This document shows, one piece after another, positions 1 to 6,864 of a DNA stretch of 8,179 nucleotides (within the stretch, counting starts at the first letter, position 1; each line of letters begins with the position of its first letter). The notes beneath the pieces were generated by a model, which was not told the origin of the DNA, made no database searches, and saw only the letters and a program-made list of their open reading frames with translations. Both the position numbers and the translations under genes were made by a program. Source of the DNA: Alphaproteobacteria bacterium. Lineage in GTDB: Bacteria; Pseudomonadota; Alphaproteobacteria; Zavarziniales; Zavarziniaceae. The DNA is taken from assembly GCA_021774355.1 (NCBI GenBank), contig JAJFJE010000145.1:1-8179 (forward strand), given 5' to 3'.

Positions 1-616
1 CTGGCCGGCCTGCACATGGTCGACTATCAGGCGGTCGGCCTGGGCGATTTCGGCCGGGCCGGCGGCTATGTGGGGCGCCAGATCGATCGCTGGACCCGGC
101 AGTACCGGGCTTCCGAGACCGAGACGGTGGCCGATCTCGACCGCCTGATCGCCTGGTTGCCGGGCCATGTGCCGGCGGCCGACGAGACCACCATCGTCCA
201 TGGCGACTACCGGATGGAGAATGCCATCTTCGATCCGGTCGCCCCGGACATGGTCGCGGTGCTCGACTGGGAATTGGGAACCCTGGGCCATCCGCTGTCG
301 GATCTCGCCTATAATTGCCTGCCCTATCATCTGGCGGACGCCCAGATGGGCACCCTGGTCGGGCTCGACCTGGCGGCTGCCGGCATCCCCGGCGAGGCTG
401 AATATGTCGCCGAATATTGCCGCCTGACCGGCCGCGACGGCCTGCCCGACTGGGCCTTCTACCTGGCCTTTTCCATGTTCCGCCTGGCGGCGATCATGCA
501 GGGTGTCTACAAGCGCGGCCTGGACGGCAATGCGGCGTCGGAACGGGCCCTGATGTTCGGCGCCGGGGTCAAGATTCTCGGCACGCTCGCCTGCGACCGC
601 CTGGCCGCGGCCGGGA

Positions 617-627
<11 letters not shown>
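1..627 (+). CDS. APH-like phosphotransferase family protein (ACAD10/11 kinase-domain type), 5' end missing
   Basis: The reading frame is open from the first base, so the gene begins before the window; 208 residues and the stop are visible. The Brenner-type catalytic motif is seen as HGDYRMEN at visible residues 67-74, with Asp69 the likely catalytic base. The metal-binding motif LDWELGTLGHPLSDLAY starts near residue 88, with Asp89 in the role of the kinase DFG aspartate. The motif wording and the GVYKRG segment near the C-terminus match the aminoglycoside-phosphotransferase-like proteins that accompany or are fused to acyl-CoA dehydrogenases, rather than true resistance enzymes. Family members have about 340-350 residues, so the ATP-binding N-lobe lies outside the window. 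The neighbour on the opposite strand is an acyl-CoA dehydrogenase of the matching type, which suggests phosphorylation of a hydroxyacyl-CoA. The substrate is inferred, not shown. Confidence 0.85.
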
Positions 628-1855
<1,228 letters not shown>

Positions 1856-1914
1856 GGCGGTTACTCCCCTGGGGCGGATTTTGGGTCCGAGCCTAGCGGA
1901 GCGGGCGGCCCCGG

Positions 1915-2358
1915 TCAGCGCCTTTCGCGGAAGAAGCCGGTCAGCAGGGCGGCGGCATCGCGGGCCGCCAGGCCGTCATAGATTTCCGGCCGGTGGTGGC
2001 AGGTCGGCTGGGCGAAGAAGCGCGGGCCATGGGCGACCGCGCCGCCCTTGGGGTCCTCGGCGCCGTAATAGAGCCGGCGCAGCCGGGCATGGGCGATCGC
2101 CCCGGCGCACATGGCGCAGGGCTCGAGCGTGACATAGAGATCACAGCCGGCCAGCCGCTCGGCCCCCAGACGGGCGGCGGCGGCGCGGATCGCCACCATC
2201 TCGGCATGGGCGGTGGGATCGTTGCGGCCGCGGGTCTCGTTGCCGGCGCGGGCGATGATGGCGCCGTTCTCGACGATGACCGCGCCCACCGGGACCTCGC
2301 CGCGTGCGGCGGCGGCGCGGGCCTCGTCCAGGGCCTGTTCCATCGGTGTCTTGAGCAT
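1915..2358 (-). CDS. tadA: tRNA-specific adenosine deaminase TadA
   Basis: A 147-residue zinc-dependent deaminase that converts A34 to inosine in the wobble position of tRNA-Arg(ACG). The zinc site is clear: HAE at residues 51-53 (His51 ligand, Glu53 proton shuttle) and PCAMC at 80-84 (Cys81 and Cys84 ligands). The EVPVGAVIV strand near residue 21 and the C-terminal LLTGFFRERR helix also fit bacterial TadA. I chose the ATG at 2358 because it gives an N-terminus of family length (MLKTPMEQALDEA). In-frame alternatives are TTG 2400, ATG 2379 and ATG 2343, and none has a strong ribosome binding site. The gene is divergent from rluB-rsmD, making a small RNA-modification neighbourhood. A nucleoside or guanine deaminase of the same fold is less likely given the TLEPCAMCAGA motif. 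Confidence 0.93.
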   Translation of the reverse strand: MLKTPMEQALDEARAAAARGEVPVGAVIVENGAIIARAGNETRGRNDPTAHAEMVAIRAAAARLGAERLAGCDLYVTLEPCAMCAGAIAHARLRRLYYGAEDPKGGAVAHGPRFFAQPTCHHRPEIYDGLAARDAAALLTGFFRERR

Positions 2359-2509
2359 CGTTTCAATCTGCTGGCCCATGGAGATAGAGCATGCCGACAA
2401 TCGGCGTAAACAGAACCGTCAATATTGCGGCGGCCAGTGGTTTTCGGCCCGGTGATCTTGCCGTCACCATTCCCCCCCAGTTGTATCGGTGATGGTGTGA
2501 TGCCGACCG

Positions 2510-2539
2510 ATTCCGTGCAAGGCCGCCAATTCCGTTGCA
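2510..2539. repeat. Spaced near-direct repeat upstream of rluB
   Basis: ATTCCGTGCA at 2510-2519 recurs as ATTCCGTTGCA at 2529-2539, differing by one inserted T. The starts are 19 bases apart, near two helical turns. It lies in the 214-base tadA/rluB divergent intergenic region (2359-2572), about 35-60 bases before the rluB start. It could be a regulator-binding site, but this is inference; chance repetition cannot be excluded. Apart from this repeat and a TATGAT element near the rluB start, I see nothing strong in this intergenic region. Confidence 0.35.
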
Positions 2540-2560
2540 GCGGAAGCGCCCGGCTCTGGC

Positions 2561-2566
2561 TATGAT
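2561..2566 (+). promoter_or_regulatory. Possible -10 element of rluB
   Basis: TATGAT matches the TATAAT consensus at five of six positions. It ends 6 bases before the rluB ATG, which would place transcription start at about the start codon. The best -35-like hexamer (TTGCAG, 2535-2540) is 20 bases away, longer than ideal, so the call is tentative. Confidence 0.3.
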
Positions 2567-2572
2567 CCGGCC

Positions 2573-3529
2573 ATGTCAACGCCCCCTGTCCCGCCGGATG
2601 CCGAACGCATCGCCAAATATCTCGCCCGCGCCGGGCTGTGCTCGCGCCGCGACGCCGAACGGCTGATTGCCGAAGGCAAAGTCTCGGTCGACGGCACCCG
2701 GCTGGACAGTCCGGCGGTCAAGGTCACCGGACAGGAGCGGATCGTCGTCGACGGCAAGCTGGTGGCCAGCCCGGAGCGGGCCAAGATGTGGCGCTTCTAC
2801 AAGCCGACCGGACTGGTGGTCAGCCATAAGGACGAGCAGGGGCGGCCGACGGTGTTCGACTTTCTGCGCCAGGCCGGCCTGCCGCGGGTGGTGTCGGTCG
2901 GCCGGCTCGACCTCAATTCGGAAGGCCTGTTGCTGCTGACCAATGACGGCGCCCTGGCCCGCCAGCTGGAATTGCCGGCCAATGGCTGGCTGCGCCGCTA
3001 CAAGGTGCGGGTGGCCGGTCGGATCGACCCGGCGCGGCTGACCGCGCTGGCCAAGGGGGTCACCATCGACGGCCAGCGCTATGGCCGGATCGACGCCGAA
3101 TTGGACCGCACCGGCGGAATCAATTCCTGGCTCTACGTCGCCCTGACCGAGGGCAAGAACCGGGAGATCCGCAAGGTGATGGAGCATCTGGGGCTGAGCG
3201 TGAACCGCCTGATCCGGGTATCCTACGGCCCCTTCGACATGGGCCGGCTGACCCCGGGCGAGATCATGCCGGTGGCCAAGCTGACCGTCGACCTGTTACT
3301 GGCCGGCAAGCCGATAACGCCGACCACGGCCGCGCCACCGGCCCCGCGCAAGGCCGCCCCGGTGGACGTCGCCACCGCGCCGCCAGCCGAGGCCCGGGCC
3401 AAAGCGCCGGCCAAGCGCGAGCCGGCGGCAGCCAAGGCGGGGGCCAAGCGCCCGACGCCCGGCCGGCGCCCGGCGGCAGCGCCCGCGCCGCGTGGGGGAA
3501 AGCCGGTTGCGGATCGTCGGCGGCGCTGA
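2573..3529 (+). CDS. rluB: Ribosomal large-subunit pseudouridine synthase, RsuA/RluB family
   Basis: A 318-residue protein that isomerises uridine to pseudouridine in rRNA, by family probably 23S rRNA. Residues 10-60 form an S4 RNA-binding domain (ERIAKYLARAGLCSRRDAER start). The catalytic motif GRLDLNSEGLLLLTNDG spans 110-126, with Asp113 the expected nucleophile. The conserved basic motif GKNREIRKVMEHLGL is at 194-208, followed by RLIRVSYGPF. The core ends near residue 245. A tail of about 70 residues rich in Ala, Pro, Lys and Arg follows and ends in RRRR, giving an extra nucleic-acid-binding or disordered region. The ATG at 2573 directly precedes the S4 domain and is the only sensible start, but it lacks a clear ribosome binding site. 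The 3' end overlaps rsmD, implying co-transcription. RluE, RluF or RsuA are alternative subfamily names. Confidence 0.93.
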   Translation: MSTPPVPPDAERIAKYLARAGLCSRRDAERLIAEGKVSVDGTRLDSPAVKVTGQERIVVDGKLVASPERAKMWRFYKPTGLVVSHKDEQGRPTVFDFLRQAGLPRVVSVGRLDLNSEGLLLLTNDGALARQLELPANGWLRRYKVRVAGRIDPARLTALAKGVTIDGQRYGRIDAELDRTGGINSWLYVALTEGKNREIRKVMEHLGLSVNRLIRVSYGPFDMGRLTPGEIMPVAKLTVDLLLAGKPITPTTAAPPAPRKAAPVDVATAPPAEARAKAPAKREPAAAKAGAKRPTPGRRPAAAPAPRGGKPVADRRRR

Positions 3530-4079
3530 CCGTGGCCGGCTCCTGGCCGGTCCCGCCGACCTGGCGATCAGGCCGTCCTCGGACCGGCTGCGCGAGGCGC
3601 TGTTCAACATCCTCGCCAGCCGCGGCCTGCCGGACGGGGCCGTGGTGCTCGATGTCTTTGCCGGAACCGGAGCCTTGGGGCTGGAGGCCCTGTCCCGGGG
3701 CGCCGCCCAGGTCACCTTCATCGAGGTCGACCGCGCGGCCCGCCGCCTGATCGAAAGCAACCTGGCGGCCGTGAAGCGCCAGGCGAGCGCGACGGTGCTG
3801 GGCCGCGATGCGACGACGCCGGGGGCGCCATGCGGCGTGCCGGCCACCCTGGTCTTTCTCGATGCGCCCTACGGCCGGGGGCTGAACGAGGCGGCGCTCG
3901 CCGTCTTGGACCGGGCCGGCTGGCTGGCGCCCGAGGCGCTGGTCCTGGTCGAGCACGAGGCGAAGGAGAGCCCGGCCTGGCCACCCGGCTTCGCGGTCGC
4001 GGACCGGCGCCGCTATGGCAAGGCGGGGGTGACCATCCTGACCGCCCCGGCGCCCGGGCTGCGGCCGGCGGCGCCATAA
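3507..4079 (+). CDS. rsmD: 16S rRNA (guanine(966)-N(2))-methyltransferase RsmD
   Basis: A Rossmann-fold SAM-dependent methyltransferase that modifies G966 of 16S rRNA during 30S assembly. With the TTG at 3507 it has 190 residues and begins MRIVGGADRG, matching the usual N-terminus. The IRPSSDRLREALFNIL block is at 21-36. SAM-binding motif I, DVFAGTGALGLEALSRGA, is at 49-66, and the acidic FIEVD at 71-75 follows. The catalytic motif is DAPY at 119-122, where the family norm is DPPY. I prefer TTG 3507 because GGGGGAA ends 6 bases before it; GTG 3492 is in frame and would add five residues but has no such site. The gene overlaps the end of rluB by 23 bases, suggesting translational coupling. A perfect hairpin follows three bases after the stop. 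Confidence 0.9.
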   Translation: MRIVGGADRGRLLAGPADLAIRPSSDRLREALFNILASRGLPDGAVVLDVFAGTGALGLEALSRGAAQVTFIEVDRAARRLIESNLAAVKRQASATVLGRDATTPGAPCGVPATLVFLDAPYGRGLNEAALAVLDRAGWLAPEALVLVEHEAKESPAWPPGFAVADRRRYGKAGVTILTAPAPGLRPAAP

Positions 4080-4081
4080 CG

Positions 4082-4105
4082 AAACCCCGGCCGGAGCCGG
4101 GGTTT
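4082..4105. terminator. Bidirectional intrinsic terminator between rsmD and the F0 operon
   Basis: AAACCCCGGC (4082-4091) and GCCGGGGTTT (4096-4105) form a perfect 10-bp stem with a 4-base loop. The A and T runs at the stem edges give a short U-tract on either strand. It sits between two converging genes: 2 bases after the rsmD stop and 31 bases beyond the atpF stop. A shared terminator is the natural reading; the U-tracts are short, so Rho may help. Confidence 0.85.
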
Positions 4106-4136
4106 GGGTGTTGTGCGGTCGGACCGCGTGGGGCGG

Positions 4137-4631
4137 TCAGTTCAGGCGCTGTTCCAGGCCGGCAATGGTCGCGGCGACCAATCGATCCTGGCCCTGGGGG
4201 CCAAGCTGCTGGGCGATCAGGATGCGGGCGGCGCTGATCGCCGTCTCGGCGGCCACCCGGCGCACTTCGGCCATGGCCTGGGTCTCGGCCAAAGCGATCT
4301 TGGCCTTGGCCAGATCCATCCGCCGCTCCAATGCCGCGTCGAGATCGGCCTTGGTCTTGGCGGCCAGGGCGACCGAAGCCTTGGCGGAATCATCGAGGAT
4401 CTGCTGGGCCTCCTGGTCCGCATTGCGGGTCAGGTCGCGGTAGCGGGCGAGCACGGCTTCCGCCTCGGCCCGCAGCTCCGCGGCATTGTCCAGCTCGATC
4501 TTGATGCGCGCCGCCCGCTGGTCGAGGATGCCGGCGACCAGCCCCGGAACCTTCAGATAGGCCAGCAGGCCCAAGAAGGCGAAGAACGAGACGGCGACCC
4601 AGAAGGCGGGATCTGACAGGAAATGGTCCAT
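4137..4631 (-). CDS. atpF: F0F1 ATP synthase subunit b
   Basis: A 164-residue peripheral-stalk subunit with one N-terminal membrane helix (about residues 9-28) and a long charged alpha-helix (about 35-150). It pairs with b' to connect subunit a with the F1 head and resists rotor torque. The ATG at 4631 gives the family-type start MDHFLSDPAFW; the frame stays open further upstream, but that stretch runs through the b' gene and is not b-like. The start has GAGG 5 bases upstream, at the end of the b' gene. Only 7 bases separate it from the b' stop, so the two are likely translationally coupled. It is the last gene of the F0 cluster. It is called b rather than b' from its position after b' and its N-terminal pattern. 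Confidence 0.93.
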   Translation of the reverse strand: MDHFLSDPAFWVAVSFFAFLGLLAYLKVPGLVAGILDQRAARIKIELDNAAELRAEAEAVLARYRDLTRNADQEAQQILDDSAKASVALAAKTKADLDAALERRMDLAKAKIALAETQAMAEVRRVAAETAISAARILIAQQLGPQGQDRLVAATIAGLEQRLN

Positions 4632-4638
4632 GCTGCCC

Positions 4639-5232
4639 TCAGGAAGCCTGGCCGAGCAGATGCTCGACCGCCTGGTCCGCTGCCGCTGCGCCGATCTCGA
4701 GATCGGCGACCTTGGCGGCGATGTCTCGGGCTGCGGCAGCGGCAATACCGCGGACCTCGGCCATGGCCGCGTCCTTGGTGGCATTGATGCGCGCTTCCGC
4801 GGCCTTGGTCTCGGCTGCGATCCTGGCCTCGATCTCGGCCTTGCGGCTATCGATCTCGGCCTGCACCGCCGCCCGCTGCTGGGCGGCCAGGGTGTTGGCC
4901 TTGTCGCGCGCCTCGGCCAGGGCCTTTTCATAGCCGGCAACGGCAGCCTGGGCCTGGGCCTTGGCCTGGGTCGCGGCTTCGAGGTCGCCGGCGATCCGCG
5001 CCGCCCGCGACTCGATGGTCCCGGTCAGGCGCGGCAGGACCGCAAGCTTCAGCAACGCGTAAAGAATGACGAAGCTGATGACCAGCCAGACGATCTGGGC
5101 CGGATAGTCCGCGAAGCGCAGCTGCGGCAGGCCGCCCTCGGCGGCAAAGGCCGGCAGGCCGACCAGGACCATCGGACCGGTCAGCGCCAGGATGCTGCCC
5201 ACAGGGGGCAGGCCGGGGACGAGCTTGCGCAT
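4639..5232 (-). CDS. F0F1 ATP synthase subunit b' (AtpG/AtpX type)
   Basis: A 197-residue second b-type subunit, as found in alphaproteobacteria, cyanobacteria and chloroplasts. The true membrane helix lies at about residues 46-66 and is preceded by the b'-typical segment PQLRFADYPAQIVWL. A long Ala/Glu/Lys/Arg helix follows to the C-terminus. Residues 1-31 look like an extra presequence: MRKLV, a hydrophobic stretch, then an AFA-AEGG junction that resembles a signal-peptidase site. I chose the ATG at 5232. A TTG at 5259 is in frame and would overlap the atpE stop, adding nine residues. Neither start has a strong ribosome binding site, and a hairpin lies just upstream of ATG 5232. The protein presumably heterodimerises with b. 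It shares the atpF family name in some annotations (atpF2/atpF'). Confidence 0.9.
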   Translation of the reverse strand: MRKLVPGLPPVGSILALTGPMVLVGLPAFAAEGGLPQLRFADYPAQIVWLVISFVILYALLKLAVLPRLTGTIESRAARIAGDLEAATQAKAQAQAAVAGYEKALAEARDKANTLAAQQRAAVQAEIDSRKAEIEARIAAETKAAEARINATKDAAMAEVRGIAAAAARDIAAKVADLEIGAAAADQAVEHLLGQAS

Positions 5233-5240
5233 CGCGAATT

Positions 5241-5254
5241 CCGGACCCGTCCGG
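5241..5254 (-). promoter_or_regulatory. Intercistronic hairpin between atpE and b'
   Basis: CCGGAC and GTCCGG form a perfect 6-bp inverted repeat with a 2-base spacer (or a 5-bp stem with a 4-base loop). In the transcript it begins one base after the atpE stop codon and ends 8 bases before the b' ATG. Its 3' arm contains the only GGA-like sequence in front of b'. It could stabilise the upstream c-subunit message or reduce b' initiation. The function is inferred. Confidence 0.5.
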
Positions 5255-5255
5255 C

Positions 5256-5480
5256 TCAACCGAACAGGACCAGCAGGCCGATCAGCAGCGAGAAGATGCC
5301 CAGCGCTTCGGTCAGGGCAACGCCCAGCAGCAGGTTCGGGAACACCTTGGGCACCGCCGCGGGGTTGCGCAGGGCGCCCGAGACGAAGCCGGCAAACAGG
5401 TTGCCGAGGCCGACACCCACGCCGCCCAGACCGACAGTGGCAAGACCGGCGCCGATCATCTTGGCTGCTTCGAGTTCCAT
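5256..5480 (-). CDS. atpE: F0F1 ATP synthase subunit c (proteolipid ring)
   Basis: A 74-residue hairpin of two membrane helices (about 8-32 and 47-73) that oligomerises into the rotor ring. The polar loop contains Arg38-Asn39-Pro40, which faces the F1 central stalk. Glu58 in the segment VALTEALGIF is the proton-carrying carboxylate. Helix 1 carries a glycine-rich run, GLGGVGVGLG at 17-26, that sets close helix packing and ring size. No extra sodium-ligand pattern is obvious, so proton coupling is the default reading. The ATG at 5480 is preceded by AAAGGA at 8 bases, one of the better ribosome binding sites in the operon, as expected for the subunit needed in most copies. It lies 42 bases after atpB and its stop is followed at once by a hairpin. 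Confidence 0.97.
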   Translation of the reverse strand: MELEAAKMIGAGLATVGLGGVGVGLGNLFAGFVSGALRNPAAVPKVFPNLLLGVALTEALGIFSLLIGLLVLFG

Positions 5481-5522
5481 GGAACCAATCCTTTCAATAC
5501 GAGTGTGCGAGCCGGAGGTGGC

Positions 5523-6266
5523 TCAATGGTGGGGGTGAAGAGCGTCGTTGAGGTAGATGCAGGTCAGGATGGTAAAGATATAGGCCTGCAGGAAGGCGAC
5601 CAGGAACTCCAGGCCGGTCAGCGCCACCACGAACACCAGGGGGGCGATGCCGAGGAAGCCCAGGGCGACGACAAAGCCGCCGAACACTTTGAGCGTGGTG
5701 TGGCCGGCCATCATGTTGGCGAACAGACGAACCGAGAGGCTGACCGGGCGGGTGAGGTAGGAGATCACCTCGATCACGATCAGCAGCGGCGCCAGCCACA
5801 AGGGCACGCCCGAAGGCAGGAACAGGTGGAAGAAGCCGAAGCCGTTCTTGGCCAGGCCGAGCAGGGTGACCGCCACGATGATCACCAGGGCCATGGTCGC
5901 GGTGACCGCCAGATGGCTCGTCACGGTGAAGGAATAGGGCAGCAGGCCCAGCAAATTGGCCGTCAGCACGAAGAGGAAGATGGTGAACACGAAGGGGAAA
6001 TATTTCAGCCCCTGGGTGCCGCAAATGTCCCGCAGCATGCCGGTAACGAATTCATAGGCCAGTTCGGCGACGGACTGGACGCGGCCGGGGACCAGCGCGC
6101 CCCGCGCGGTCGCAATCATCATCAGGGCGCTGACCGCGACCACCGAAATGACCATCCACAGCGCGGCATTGGTGAACGAGACGTCGACCCCGGCGATATC
6201 CATCGGGACCAGCCGGGTAATCTCGAACTGGTGGAGCGGGCTGTGACCCTCGGCGCCAGCGGCCAT
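5523..6266 (-). CDS. atpB: F0F1 ATP synthase subunit a
   Basis: A 247-residue integral membrane stator that forms the two proton half-channels against the c-ring. Hydrophobic segments are visible at about 35-54, 90-110, 118-138, 155-170, 196-216 and 218-238. The essential arginine is Arg180 in SVRLFANMMAGH, equivalent to E. coli Arg210. The C-terminal block LEFLVAFLQAYIFTILTCIY at 219-238 and the terminal LNDALHPHH are typical of alphaproteobacterial a subunits. The open frame extends upstream beyond the ATG at 6266, but that part runs back through atpI in another frame and is not a-like. The ATG has AGGA 5 bases upstream. The gene is 41 bases downstream of atpI and 42 bases upstream of atpE, within one transcription unit. 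Confidence 0.97.
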   Translation of the reverse strand: MAAGAEGHSPLHQFEITRLVPMDIAGVDVSFTNAALWMVISVVAVSALMMIATARGALVPGRVQSVAELAYEFVTGMLRDICGTQGLKYFPFVFTIFLFVLTANLLGLLPYSFTVTSHLAVTATMALVIIVAVTLLGLAKNGFGFFHLFLPSGVPLWLAPLLIVIEVISYLTRPVSLSVRLFANMMAGHTTLKVFGGFVVALGFLGIAPLVFVVALTGLEFLVAFLQAYIFTILTCIYLNDALHPHH

Positions 6267-6288
6267 TTCCGTCCTCGTCAGATCAAAC

Positions 6289-6303
6289 TGTCGCTGCGCG
6301 ACA
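6289..6303 (-). promoter_or_regulatory. Intercistronic hairpin between atpI and atpB
   Basis: TGTCGC (6289-6294) and GCGACA (6298-6303) form a perfect 6-bp stem with a 3-base loop. In the transcript it starts four bases after the atpI stop codon and lies upstream of the atpB ribosome binding site. A role in message processing or in raising atpB over atpI is possible but unproven. No U-tract follows, so it is not a standard terminator. Confidence 0.4.
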
Positions 6304-6307
6304 TATC

Positions 6308-6649
6308 CTAGCCACCGTTCTTCGGCGCGCCCCCAGGCGGTTCTCCGCCCTGTACCCGGGTCGCACGAAGCACATTTATCATCCCGGCGGCGGCACCCAA
6401 CAGGAAGAACACAATCATCAACCAGGGCTTGGTGCCCAACCAGCGGTCGAGCCCCCAGCCCATCAGCCCGCCGACGACCAGCCCGGAAGCCAGTTCGACG
6501 CCGAGGCGCATGGCAGATCCCCAATTCTCACTCGAGGGCGCGGGCGGCACCTCCGGAGGAATGCCGTCAGGCGATCCGGTGGCAGCCATACGCGCCGCTT
6601 TCAAGCGACGGTCGAGATCGGTCAGGGAGGGCAGCGGGTCGTCGGCCAT
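6308..6649 (-). CDS. atpI: ATP synthase assembly/associated protein AtpI
   Basis: A 113-residue small membrane protein at the head of the F0 operon. Residues 1-45 are charged and then Pro-rich. Two membrane helices follow at about 49-68 and 76-95, joined by the short GLDRWLGTKPW loop with the conserved Gly-x-x-x-D pattern of the AtpI family. The tail is Gly/Pro-rich. AtpI proteins are non-structural; they have been linked to c-ring assembly and, in some bacteria, to magnesium uptake. The ATG at 6649 is preceded by GGAG at 10 bases and by a plausible promoter about 80 bases away. The frame stays open further upstream, but that region is the leader and promoter. The next gene is atpB, 41 bases on. 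Confidence 0.9.
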   Translation of the reverse strand: MADDPLPSLTDLDRRLKAARMAATGSPDGIPPEVPPAPSSENWGSAMRLGVELASGLVVGGLMGWGLDRWLGTKPWLMIVFFLLGAAAGMINVLRATRVQGGEPPGGAPKNGG

Positions 6650-6727
6650 GGGTCGAGTATCTCCGTTCGAGTCTCGAGCCCGCAAGCCAATCAACGCGGC
6701 ACCCCGACCCCCAGCCAAGGCGGGCGC

Positions 6728-6756
6728 AAGGTAGAGCCGGCGCGGCGCCTCGTCAA
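6728..6756 (-). promoter_or_regulatory. Candidate sigma70-type promoter of the F0 operon
   Basis: On the minus strand, TTGACG (6756-6751) matches the -35 consensus at five of six positions. It is followed after exactly 17 bases by TACCTT (6733-6728), a weaker -10 that keeps the key TA and final T. Immediately upstream of the -35 is an unusually AT-rich stretch (6761-6795) with a run of six T, resembling an UP element. Transcription would start near 6721, leaving a leader of about 70 bases before atpI. The 215 bases between smc and atpI (6650-6864) hold nothing else I can name. Confidence 0.55.
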
Positions 6757-6864
6757 GGCCCAAAAAACACATGTTAAGTTGTTGAAAGATATGGCGTTTT
6801 CGGCGGTCTTGACGGGCTTAAGAGGCACTTTGTCGCAAGCGCGTGCTGCAACGCATTATGGCGG

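Noticed and set aside
2472..2478. Run of seven C in the tadA/rluB intergenic region, considered as a phase-variable tract
   Set aside because: It is short, not in a coding frame, and the neighbouring genes are housekeeping functions with no reason to switch.
3264..3956. A 230-residue minus-strand open frame opposite rluB and rsmD
   Set aside because: It crosses the boundary of two recognised genes and is low-complexity Pro/Arg/Ala sequence produced by GC bias.
4630..5538. A 302-residue plus-strand open frame opposite the b', c and a genes
   Set aside because: It spans several real genes on the other strand, is Gly/Leu/Asp-repetitive from the reversed Ala/Glu coil codons, and has no recognisable domain.
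5505..6311. A 268-residue Gln/His/Gly/Asp-rich plus-strand open frame opposite atpB
   Set aside because: The composition is the reverse complement of hydrophobic membrane-helix codons; no motif and no ribosome binding site.
6807..6840. TTGACG on the plus strand in the smc/atpI gap, considered as a plus-strand promoter
   Set aside because: No acceptable -10 hexamer follows at 16-18 bases and no plus-strand gene begins downstream.
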